Origin: Prostheceraeus crozeri | Lineage: Eukaryota > Platyhelminthes > Polycladida > Euryleptidae | Reading direction: 5' to 3' | NCBI GenBank assembly: GCA_907163375.1 | Contig: CAJQUW010003470.1 | Coordinates: forward strand, 62,001-126,000 | DNA length: 64,000 nucleotides | Shown: piece by piece, positions 1-9,777 of the stretch | Position numbering within the stretch: position 1 is the first letter of the stretch | Layout: the number at the start of each line of letters is the position of its first letter | Program-made: the position numbers and the translations under genes | Notes under the pieces: model-generated | Databases searched by the model: none | What the model was told of the DNA's origin: nothing | The model's input: the letters and a program-made list of their open reading frames with translations, nothing else

Positions 1-2247
1 AAGTTCGAACAATGCGTGAATATGGACACATGGGACTGTATCGACACAGACACTGCATGGCAGAAGGCGCGAGAAACCCTGTTGAAAGCGGGGGACCAGG
101 TGTGTGGATGGACAAGAGCACCCAAAAGACATAGGGAGACCTGGTGGTGGAACAAAGAAGTTGAAGAGATGATAAACGACAAGAGAGCAAAGTTCAAGGC
201 TTGGTGTCAGGCGAAAGGCACGACTGATGAAGAATCAATGCATCTTGCGTACGTGGCTGCAAAGAAGGAAGCAAAAAGATCCGTGGCGCGCGCACAACAT
301 CAAGAGAGAAGCAACATCACAGAACAGCTGCATACAACCGAAGGACAACGACAGGTATTCAGGATTGCAAAGCAGTTGGTGAAAGAGAGCAGAGATGTCA
401 CTGGAGTGAACTGTCTGAAAGACGAAGGTGGAAATGTTGTCGTAGATCCTGCTATGGTAATGAAGAGGTGGAAGCTGTACATGGAGAGTTTGCTGAACGA
501 GGAGAATGTCTGGGATGGGATGGTGACTGCTGATCTGGTCGAAGGCCCAATGGAGTATATCACAGAAGTGGAGGTTGAGAAGGCGATCGAAGAAATGAAA
601 GTGAGGAAAGCAGCTGGTCCGACGGGGGTTGTCAGTGAGATGTTACGCGCCGCTGGAAAGAAAGGAGTAAGAATGATGACGGACATCTGTAACCTTGTCG
701 CGAGCTCGGGAAGAATCCCAAACGACTGGACCCTGAGCACTATAATACCTATTTACAAAGGGAAAGGTGATCCACTTGAATGTGGGTCATATCGAGCGAT
801 CAAGTTGCTGGAACATGGAATGAAGGTGCTTGAGCGGGTATTGGAACGAAAACTGAGAGAAAGGGTGAACATCGACAGCATGCAAATGGGTTTCATGCCT
901 GGCAAGGGTACGACTGATGCTATCTTCGTGGTTCGACAGCTGCAGGAAAAGTATATGGACAAGAAGAAAGAACTGTTTTATGCCTTCGTAGATCTCGAAA
1001 AGGCTTTCGATCGTGTGCCGAGAGAGGTGGTTAGATGGGCTCTGAGGAAGCTGGCAGTCGAGGAGTGTCTTGTAAATGCGGTGATGTCAATGTATGAGAG
1101 AGCGAGAACAGTTGTGAAAACGAAGCACGGAGTTAGCGAAGAATTCGATGTTGGAGTGGGCGTGCATCAAGGTTCTGTGCTGAGTCCTTTCTTGTTTGTA
1201 GCTGTAATGGAAGTCTTGACAAGCGAAGTCAGAGAAGGTCTACCATGGGAGATGCTATACGCGGATGATTTGGTTTTGGTGGCTGAAAGCATTGATGGTT
1301 TAAGAGAGAAAGTATGCCGGTGGAAAGAATGCTTAGAGTCAAAGGGATTGAAAGTTAACATTGCAAAGACCAAAATGATGGCATCAGGCAGAAGCTGTGG
1401 CACAGAAGAAAGATCAGGAAAATGGCCATGTGCGATTTGTGGAAAAGGCGTAGGCACGAACTCGATCAAGTGCACTGAGTGTGAAGGCTGGATTCACGGC
1501 CGATGCTCTGGGTTGCACGTTCCCCTTCGGAGCTACCAGCATGCTGCAACATTCCGATGTAGCAAATGCGAAGCACAGGGTGGAGGAAACGCCAACCAAC
1601 AACCAGAACTGAAGTTGTCAGATGGAGCCAGCATCGACAGAGTAAGATCGTTTTGCTATCTCGGAGATGTCATCGATGGAAACGGAGGTGCAAACACTGC
1701 ATCGATTGCAAGGACCCGCTGTGCGTGGCGCAAATTCAGAGAGCTGTTGGGTCTGTTGGGAAAGAGGGACATACCGCTGCGTGTGAAAGGAAAGATCTAT
1801 GCTGCCTGTGTTCGAAGTGTGATGGTTTATGGAAGTGAAACGTGGGGAATGACAGAAGAGCAGATGGTGAGACTAGAGCGGACTGAACGGAAGATGGTGC
1901 GATGGATGTGTGGAGCAAGCCTGAGAGACCGAGCACCGAGTGATGAGCTGTTGAGACGAATGGGTCTGGTTTCGGTGAGAGAAGTGGTACGAAGAGGTCG
2001 ACTAAGATGGATGGGACATGTTTTACGGAAAGATGATGCTGATTGGGTGAAGAAGTGCATGGAGATCGAAGTTCCTGGGAGAAGAGAGAGAGGAAGGCCA
2101 AGAACAACATGGAGCCAAGTCGTGGAGAAGGACATGCGAGAAGTTGGATTGACGCGGGCGGATGCCAAAGATCGAGTTCGTTGGAGAAAGCAGCTGTCGA
2201 CTGGAGTGACCGGCCAACCCCTGCGCAAGCGGGGAAAACGGCCGTAA
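1..2247 (+). CDS. LINE (non-LTR retrotransposon) polyprotein, C-terminal part, with reverse transcriptase and PHD-like finger
   Basis: This is the distal part of a LINE polyprotein that copies its own RNA into DNA at a nicked target. The frame is open to the left window edge, so the N-terminal endonuclease lies outside; the first ATG inside is at 22. About 743 codons remain and end in TAA. Reverse transcriptase motifs are clear: FVDLEKAFDRV near residue 324, HQGSVLSP, and the catalytic YADD at residues 415-418. A Cys/His cluster at about residues 472-518 (CAIC, CTEC, WIHGRC, FRCSKC) has the spacing of a PHD finger and sits between the RT and the C-terminal YGSETW region. The C-terminal GRRERGRPRTTW stretch is typical of RTE-like LINEs, though the clade call is tentative. 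No internal stop is seen, so the copy is young compared with every other LINE here except the one at 35 kb. Confidence 0.93.
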   Translation, partial: KFEQCVNMDTWDCIDTDTAWQKARETLLKAGDQVCGWTRAPKRHRETWWWNKEVEEMINDKRAKFKAWCQAKGTTDEESMHLAYVAAKKEAKRSVARAQHQERSNITEQLHTTEGQRQVFRIAKQLVKESRDVTGVNCLKDEGGNVVVDPAMVMKRWKLYMESLLNEENVWDGMVTADLVEGPMEYITEVEVEKAIEEMKVRKAAGPTGVVSEMLRAAGKKGVRMMTDICNLVASSGRIPNDWTLSTIIPIYKGKGDPLECGSYRAIKLLEHGMKVLERVLERKLRERVNIDSMQMGFMPGKGTTDAIFVVRQLQEKYMDKKKELFYAFVDLEKAFDRVPREVVRWALRKLAVEECLVNAVMSMYERARTVVKTKHGVSEEFDVGVGVHQGSVLSPFLFVAVMEVLTSEVREGLPWEMLYADDLVLVAESIDGLREKVCRWKECLESKGLKVNIAKTKMMASGRSCGTEERSGKWPCAICGKGVGTNSIKCTECEGWIHGRCSGLHVPLRSYQHAATFRCSKCEAQGGGNANQQPELKLSDGASIDRVRSFCYLGDVIDGNGGANTASIARTRCAWRKFRELLGLLGKRDIPLRVKGKIYAACVRSVMVYGSETWGMTEEQMVRLERTERKMVRWMCGASLRDRAPSDELLRRMGLVSVREVVRRGRLRWMGHVLRKDDADWVKKCMEIEVPGRRERGRPRTTWSQVVEKDMREVGLTRADAKDRVRWRKQLSTGVTGQPLRKRGKRP

Positions 2248-2254
2248 AACGGGA

Positions 2255-2270
2255 TGAGTGAGTGAGTGAG
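2255..2270 (+). repeat. (TGAG)4 tail of the LINE
   Basis: Four TGAG units follow the LINE stop codon by only seven bases. A short microsatellite in place of a poly(A) tail is usual at the 3' end of several LINE clades, so this marks the 3' end of the element. The unrelated low-complexity sequence after it starts at about 2271. Confidence 0.85.
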
Positions 2271-2280
2271 ATCTAAGTGC

Positions 2281-2378
2281 ATAATTTCGTTCGCGTATAA
2301 ATCCTCAATTTCGCGTATTCGCGTATTTCCAGTCAAATTCGCGTAATACGCGAAATTCACGTCAGAATCCGACCACTG
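2281..2378. repeat. Orphan terminus of a hAT-like DNA transposon
   Basis: The block carries repeated GCGTAT / TACGCG words and, read on the minus strand, begins CAGTGGTCGGATTC followed by a run of TTCGCGTATTACGCG-type repeats. This is the same layout as the proven hAT ends at 48.6 and 50.5 kb (CAG start, then subterminal GCGCGAA words). The LINE ends ten bases to its left, so the LINE appears to lie inside the hAT, whose other end is beyond the window. Confidence 0.5.
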
Positions 2379-4604
2379 TCTTCTAGTCCGAGAGCTACTG
2401 ACGTTTTCCTCCTAAATTCACACACGAGCTCCTTGTTATTTTTAATTTGTAGATCATCAACCAACATCAGTAAAACGACAGTTCTTAAGTTATAGTTCCA
2501 GTCACCTTGCATGCTACAGAGCGTTGAATATTACAAAATTCCATCAGTTTTTTATGTAGATCCATGTAGTTCCGAGTTTGGTATACTTAATAACGCAATG
2601 ACTTGTTAATGACATTCATTTAATCACTCAAAATGAGATTTGTCGTCTCTATGATTTTGATCGCACTTTTCCGGCAATATCTTCCAGACCAGGCAGATAT
2701 GGAACATTCTTCGTTGCTAGCTTGCTTTGTTTGCTCTGAAAGTGTCATGACAACCGATGCAATTGTTGAAGATAAACAAACCGACTGTCCTGATCACAAG
2801 ATTATATTCACAGAATTTATTTCAAGTGCAACACGGTTTCAGCAATTTGATTCTTCTTGAAATCTAGCAACATTTACCTAGATCGGTGTCTGACCAAGCA
2901 GTTGAAATTACCATCAACAGCTACTGTCCACTGTAGTCTCACTGACTTGCGCAAAGCGAAACGTCTGATTTCTAAGGGTAAATCTCTCAGCTGAAATAAA
3001 TACTGAACAATAAAACTGCTGTTGAATAGATATTGAACCGATTTATAGCAGATCACAATTAGTATTGATCTGACGCGATGAAATGGTTTGCTATAAACTG
3101 AAGCAATCAGCAAGAATGACCTAAATACATCCTACACGGAAGTGATATGGATGCTGTCTACAACACTTGTCGGAATACAATGGAAGCAAGAAGTCGAATT
3201 GAAGAAGAAACAAGAATTGTCGATCTCAATTCACAATCTTCAGCTAAATTCAATAATTTCAGGAACATCTATGATAAATCTCTCTCCTTGTATAAGTGGT
3301 GGAATAGAACAGCAGTATGAGCTGCCAAATGAATCGTGTTCGGCTCTGTGGTCGAGACTTCCGAGTGACATCGCGAATGGCGACTAAAAGGCATTCCGTC
3401 TTGTTATTTCGTTCAGTACATTGAAATCAACAGAAATTATTCCTTTGAGTTCCGAAGTCTGGAAGCTGTGGTGGTCGTATGATTTAAGGAGCAACAGATC
3501 AGACATTTCACTGCCAATATTACAAAACCAGTGTACATAATCGGCTGTCAAACTGTCACTCACTAGGCGATACACGCGAACATTTTTAGGAACAATAAAC
3601 TGTTACTGGTTGCAAAATAGGCACCATCATATTATTCGTGAGATTTCATTTTACATGAAGTATGTTTAACTAATTTGATTAACAATTTTACGATCTACAT
3701 CAAATAGACGATAGGCAACGTTTTGATGACTTTCTCGTCATACTTAAGCGATTGTAGATATAAAAGAGAGCGACATTGCTCTCTTTACTTTTTTAACTTA
3801 TGGAGTTACTTTTTTCAAATGGAAATGAAGCACGGCATACCTTTGTGTAATAAACATTGCAAATTAGCCGTTAAGATATGGGGATTGATACAAACTGAAT
3901 GATTTTTCAAACATTATATACATGACATTAGCAAAGAATGTGATTTTTAAGAATATGCACATCAGAATATATTTTATTTCGTATGATGTCAACAAAGCAG
4001 ACGATTGGCGTGACTTTACCGTGACTTAGCTTACCAAATGACCTTAACTTGCCCTTTATAGTAGTCGGGTGCATTATTCTATCGAAGATCATCGAAAATC
4101 TTAAGAAATAGTAATTTAATTATTTCCGTTTCTCGTTTTGCATTAAAAAATACATCATTGGTCTCCAAATACACTCATGAAATCGAATTCATGGCTGATG
4201 AAGTACTGTGTGAAGTAAAGCAATGTATTAAGGGATTTTGATATTCAATTAATCAAATTTCCTCAAGTCAGAATTGTCGGATGGCTATGACGAAAGTTAA
4301 TCATTGCACTGCGAATTTATAAGTAATTACCTGGCAACATCTTGTGTCAGGCAAGAGAGCGGTAGAAATTTTTCTCAAAATGCTTGAACGCGAGTGCCGC
4401 GTCGCGTCTGGAGTGATAGGACCTCAAGCTACATCTTAAAAGAACAAGCGGTTGCGATTATTGATGTCTTTGCTTCGCATCCGTCTACATCACAAGACAG
4501 CTGCAGTTCAATGAGAAATTATGTTGCTGTCCCTGTGTCCCGCTGTTGTTGTACATGCCCAGCTTTTCTTGCTTAGACGATTCCGTATTTTTTCACTATC
4601 TCTG
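2379..4604. other. No gene recognised
   Basis: AT-rich sequence with only short open frames (largest about 81 codons at 3142-3387 on the plus strand), none matching a known family. A 9-bp perfect hairpin at 3763-3786 is noted but has no evident meaning in this genome. Confidence 0.5.
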
Positions 4605-4803
4605 CCACACCTTAGACACGGAGCCATATTACTAACAAGCTAAGGGTGGGGCAGCCTTCATACACTCGCAACTCTCATCAGGTTATGGTTAGTAACCTCA
4701 GGTCGGAACGGTGGCACCTCCCAAGGCCGACAGGCTCGAACCTCAGACCTTCTGCACTTCTGTACCGAAACGCGGCCCTTAACCAGCTGAGCTAGCCTAC
4801 CAC
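4605..4803 (-). mobile_element. tRNA-derived SINE
   Basis: On the minus strand the head reads like a tRNA: an A box TAGCTCAGCTGG at 4783-4794 and a B box GGTTCGAGCCT at 4732-4742, separated by the distance found in tRNAs. These would form the internal RNA polymerase III promoter. A roughly 130-base unrelated body follows down to about 4605. The acceptor stem does not pair and the cloverleaf is imperfect, so this is a SINE and not a tRNA gene. I could not find a secure target-site duplication. Confidence 0.7.
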
Positions 4804-4805
4804 CT

Positions 4806-7592
4806 TTAATGATAAATAGAAATTCCGGAATGGATAGAAAAAAATGATTTTGATGAATACAATAACCATATACTTGAGTACTTTTCCAAAGGTGTGAAAG
4901 AGGAGATAGTTCAAAAACAGATGCAAAGCTTTTGGGCTTAGATGTGATCTGTGCTTGAAATCAGATCATACAAGTAAATTAAAATTTGTTATCTATTAAT
5001 TCAATAAATCTTCATAAAAATTATATCTATCTAATTTCAAAATGGTGCATAATACCGACAAGATGAGGTGATACACCGGTATTTGATCATGCTTGAAAAT
5101 ACTTGTGTCTGCGCAAGTACAGCCAAAGTACGATCAATAACAGTTTAATATTACAATTCAAATAGCAGAATGCATGTTTAGAAGGCCTGATGTTGACTTA
5201 TGACACTTTGACACACCTTGCGATTTACCATTATTTTGTCATGCAACTTAACTGAAATCATCATCTAAAAGCATGAAACTTTTGCGATTATAAGATCAAA
5301 GAGGAAAGTAATTTGCCAAAGGTGTGTAAATTAGTTGAATGTCATACTCTCTTGCATCACATATAAGCCACAAAATAATAGAAGTGGCAATTATTTTTAA
5401 ATTCAGATCGTGCACATTCTCACAGAAATGAGAACACCTCAACGGATCAAACGATATTTATTACTGTAGTACATCTGGCAGTCCCACTATATTATGTACA
5501 AATTATGGGAACAAGAGCAACACCATCACACTCGCATGTAAGATCAAGTAAGTACGAGTAAGGATGCTACGTGATAAACTTACTGTAATCTCGAATACAT
5601 AATAAGTTATGAGTAGATTATGGTATGAAATGCAAGTACCAAGCAGTAAGTTCATTTATTGATAACAAAAATCTCGATCAATTAGGATTGTATTGTGGAC
5701 AATGTTAATGAGACCCAATTTTCTCAAATTTACTCCGGGTATGCATGACAGGGAATTGAAAATGAGATGCAAACTTGGCCTACTGATGATTCCTGATAGT
5801 GGATGAAATGACAACTATTTAAGTCGGTTCCTATTTCAACTGAAAATGCAATTGAAGATTAAAATAATTATTTTTCCTTTGTGTCTGCAAAAAGCAGCAA
5901 TTATTAATTATTACAGGTGCACTAACTTAGACGGCATGTCAGTAGTGTGTCAAAAAAGTATTTAATGAATACCTGCGGAAATTTCATTTCATTAAAATGC
6001 TAATTGCACATGTGAAATTTAATCCGGGCATGGTGACAAGTTGAAATAAGGAGCTGTGTCGTTGTTTAGAATTGAGAACAATGTCATTCAGGCATTGTAG
6101 TATGTAGAAGAATCAAGTCCTTTTAAGTCGAGGAAGGAGCATTTTATTAATTTGCTGGACTGTTTGCAAACTGTACCTTGGACTCGGAAAGACAACTTTC
6201 TTTGACTAAATGATTGCTTTAACCAAGTAGATGACTGAATTTAACTAATATCTGCCAAATGCAATTAGCAGGATCAACTCAGATTTCAATCGATTCTCAG
6301 GCTAGTCGTAACTGACACGTCTGTAGACTGCTATGTGCAGGCTTTTCCATCATTCAGTCTTTTTCTTTTCATTGGATAGTATTACCGGTCAGTGCGTTCA
6401 GTATTAACGTGATGCAATGTACGCTTTCATCGTTCACAGATCTTTATTTGCATTTTATCTACATTACATTAGCATCAGATCTACATATAGATCTATTTGC
6501 GGTAGATCTACATCTACTGGATTAGATGGTTAATTACTAGAAGTTGAGGAAGAATCACTAATGGTTGATTAAAATACGATCTGATATCTCGAATTTCCGT
6601 TTTACTATGTAGCGCGATAAACTTATAGAAAGCGCATTGTACCCATGATGTGCTATTATTGCTTTAATTCACGGCAATCGACAATAGGGATCTATTTCGA
6701 GCCTTACGTTGTTAGTACAAGTGCTAGGCGTGGTTCTACGTTAACTTTGTAATGAATCTCAATTCTAACGTGTATGGAAATTTTAAGTGATATCATCAAA
6801 GATACAATCGCAGTTGTTGATCCAAAATTGCAATTCTAAGAAATGTGAATACTGACCACATGCAGTATACAAAATACCTTCACATTTGAAATTTCTTTCA
6901 AATTATCATGGAAATTCTTAACTGTGACAAATGGGAAACCGATATTCCGCTACCGTCAATGCATTTCTTAACATAAGTGTACGTACAATCAAATCTCTTA
7001 TTTTAACAACTCGAATTGGTATACATAGGCAATCTCGGGTGTTATCGCAGGATAGCGTGTCGAACAATTCAATAAGACTTAGCTGTCACAGCTATCGATT
7101 CGTGTCAAAGTAAAGCCACCATGTAGATTCTAGTTAGTCATTTGTGTTATCACTGTTTACCAACTTTGATTTCTTGACGTTATACCATAAATGACTTCTA
7201 ATTGTACGTCAAAATAGGAAAAAATACTTCTAGAATACATTTTAGAACTCACTAGGTTGAATAGTTAAAAAAACTATTGTTTGAATTAAATGCTACTTTT
7301 AAAGATAACTTAACGATTAACTTAAAATCAATCGACGCGCACTTGGGTAGCCATAAATTGTAAAAAACTGTATTACAAAACCTAATAAAATATTCAAATG
7401 AGGCTTTTTTGCAAAGCTTCTCAGCTGTAAAGAAGGCTGCACTTATACCGCCACTTAGTCTTATACCGTCACAAGCTTTATAGAAAAAATCGAAAACTCT
7501 GTAGACATTTTACAACGCTGTGTATATATTTGGAATTCCGATGCTTCTAAATACAGGTTTTTGCAGGAAATAACGGCGTTTCCTCAATTGAT
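4806..7592. other. No gene recognised
   Basis: AT-rich, no open frame above 60 codons with a recognisable product. A small cluster of AGATCTA words lies at about 6475-6520. Confidence 0.5.
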
Positions 7593-8854
7593 TACGTCAT
7601 TTTGCATAGAATATCGTCAATATGCAATGATTAACGGCATAACAATAGAGACTAACGGCACAAACAAAACATTCCGTCCTTTTGTACTTTATTACGACGT
7701 AGGCCCATTGCTTTACTGGCGCTTGCAAAACTGAATGGCAATAAGGTGAGTGTTGATCGGCAATGTCAAAACGTTACGACATGATGCAGTATTTAAGGAC
7801 AGCCGGCGATGTGAGCGCGCACAGTTGGAAAAATGAGACGAAGAAGAATGATACCGTTGCTGGATAAAAAGAGAATTGTGGATGCCTATGAGAATCCAAA
7901 CTCTGACTATGTAGAGGTAGCTGCGGTGCTTAACATTCCGCGAGGGACAGCCTGGTCAATCATACGTCGCTATCTGGAAGATGGTGAGGTAATGGTACGG
8001 AAAAAGAGGGGGTGGACGACGACAGCTTGCAACTAAAGAGATGATTGATTGCCTTCTTGGAACTGTCGAACAACACCCTAATTACACGTTGCGAAAACTC
8101 AGCGAAGAGCTTCGACTCCAATTACCAGACAGTCCTCGTCTCAGTGAGTCCACAGTCCATCGCGTGCTAAGAGGTAGCCTCATCACAATGAAGAAGCTGG
8201 AGTCACCACCTGCAGATCGTAACAGAATGGATGTCAAACTTGCTCGCCGAGCCCACGCGGAATGGCTCACACCAGCGGATCCTCACATTATCTACATTGA
8301 ATCAGGTTTTAACTTATGGACGAGTCGATCTCGAGGACGATCTGCAAGAGGACATCGCGCACAGCTCATCGTCGGAGCTAGACAATGCCCAAATTTTACA
8401 CTCATTCTTGGGAGTGTCCAGACAACGAGGCTTAGTACATCACACTATCCGTGAAGGAGGAACGACAGCGGATGCATTTAACGACTTTTTGGCGGACCTT
8501 ATCAACGGCCACTTCCTTCCCAATGAAGAGACGCACCCTGCTTCCTAAACGCAGCAGAAAATTGTTTCAGCATTTGGAAGGCGGGTCTACGACGCCAATT
8601 GGAGGAGGTGAGGGAACAGTTACTTCGTCAGCCATATCAAGAGCAACTGGCAACTCTTACTCAGCTTGCTGAGCAAAATTTGGTGGAAATCACTCCAGCT
8701 GCTTGTAGTGCTGCCCATCGGCGAACAAGACGCATCTTCACCGCATGTATTCAGATGCAGGACATAAGTGATGACCATGCATAATGATGTGACATAATGA
8801 CATGCATAATTTGAATAAAAACTGTCTTGGATATGAGTTTTGCAAAATGACGTA
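7593..8854 (+). mobile_element. Decayed Tc1/mariner-superfamily DNA transposon
   Basis: The span is bounded by a perfect 14-bp inverted pair: TACGTCATTTTGCA at 7593-7606 and its complement at 8841-8854. These look subterminal, since weakly matching TTAACG-rich sequence continues outward on both sides to roughly 7300 and 9020; the exact ends are unresolved. The transposase remains inside are on the plus strand. Confidence 0.7.
7833..8784 (+). pseudogene. Tc1/mariner-like transposase, broken
   Basis: Transposase that would cut and paste its element at TA sites. The N-terminal helix-turn-helix region (7833-8033) includes AAVLNIPRGTAWSIIRRYL. After a stop the frame resumes with a second DNA-binding segment (LRKLSEELRLQLPDSPRLSESTVHRVLRG) and the start of the DDE fold (IYIESGFNLWTSRSRGR), where relatives read IYIDESGF: the first catalytic Asp codon is absent. 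A frameshift follows; the next block has GLVHHTIREGGTTADAF at about 8420-8480. The region that should carry the second catalytic Asp is missing, and the reading picks up at AENCFSIWK near 8550 and runs to a conserved C-terminus (RQPYQEQLATL, ACIQMQDI) ending about 8781. It cannot make an active enzyme. Confidence 0.85.
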
Positions 8855-9351
8855 GTATTTAGATGAACCGCTGTTATAACTGACAAATGCTACTGCTTAG
8901 TGAATAAGTCGTTAAATTTGAAATTGACGGAGTGTTTAACAGTATTTGTCGTTAACAAATGAACCGATTTCATTAATTTGTGATTAAAGCCGTTAAGTTA
9001 CGCATTATGCCACTCTGTAATGCACAACTGCCTCTATTAAACGCAAAAACCTGTAGAACAGACAGCATTTTCTGAAGAGAGAAAATACAAAACTTAGTAA
9101 AAGTGAAAGTCTTATATCAAGAAAATATGAATTGCAGAATTATGATTGTTTTCAAACATTGCATATGTATGTAGTTGATGACCCTTCTCTTTTTGTGATT
9201 CCAATCTGAAAATGCATTCACGCACTGATCTTTTTAGCACTGAATTCCATTTTTTAGTGCTACTTAAATGCAGCACCATTGAAAGTCTTTATAGAAGTTT
9301 ATACTGCTAGCTATCTAATGAAGATCTCCACACCGACCACTTCGATTTAGA
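8855..9351. other. Outer flank of the Tc1/mariner element and unassigned sequence
   Basis: The first 160 bases carry TTAACG-type words that may belong to the worn inverted end of the element. I see nothing else. Confidence 0.4.
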
Positions 9352-9777
9352 ATGGAAACCCGGAGGGAATCGATCGATGTAGTGTTGAACTCCGTTTCTA
9401 CGAATTCATCTCTATAAGCATCAAAATTATCTTTCACATTAAATGTTTCCAACACGTGTCGAGGTGGTGCTCTGTTTTCATTTGTTTCAGAATTCCTTTT
9501 CAAGGTTCATCCACTGCTTGCCTGTGATGTTTATTACATAAAGGCACCCTATGTTACGAAGATGGACGGCTATCTATTGCCATGGACGAACTTCTATGAG
9601 GACATCCTGTCACCTGGAACTCTGTCTAGACATTGTCACCGCCTCACAGATACCATAGGGCGGTCGATAAATAGTAGTGCAAAGTGGATACAAAATCCGA
9701 TGGATATTAAATGTTTATGTCTTTATGCTTATATGCGCTTTTTTCGGAGTGAAACAAGTATGATTTTTTCGTTTTAA
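9352..9777 (+). other. Unrecognised 141-codon open stretch, possible exon
   Basis: The frame is open from stop to stop for about 141 codons, long for this AT-rich sequence. A good splice acceptor (pyrimidine-rich, TTTGTTTCAG) ends at about 9490 and, downstream, the translation includes KVHPLLACDVYYIKAPYV and LLPWTNFYEDILSPG. I do not recognise the family, and no clear donor was found. It could be a terminal exon or a chance open frame. Confidence 0.2.

Noticed and set aside
300-2360. Minus-strand frames of 100-177 codons under the left-edge LINE
   Set aside because: They overlap the intact LINE frame in the opposite strand and carry no known motif.
3763-3786. 9-bp perfect hairpin followed by a T run, like a bacterial terminator
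   Set aside because: The window is eukaryotic, no gene ends here, and short hairpins before T runs are expected by chance in AT-rich DNA.
4732-4794. Possible tRNA gene on the minus strand
   Set aside because: The A and B boxes are present, but the acceptor stem does not pair and an unrelated body follows; a SINE explains it better.
6475-6520. AGATCTA-word cluster as a short tandem repeat or CRISPR-like array
   Set aside because: Spacing is irregular, there are too few copies, and no spacer structure exists.
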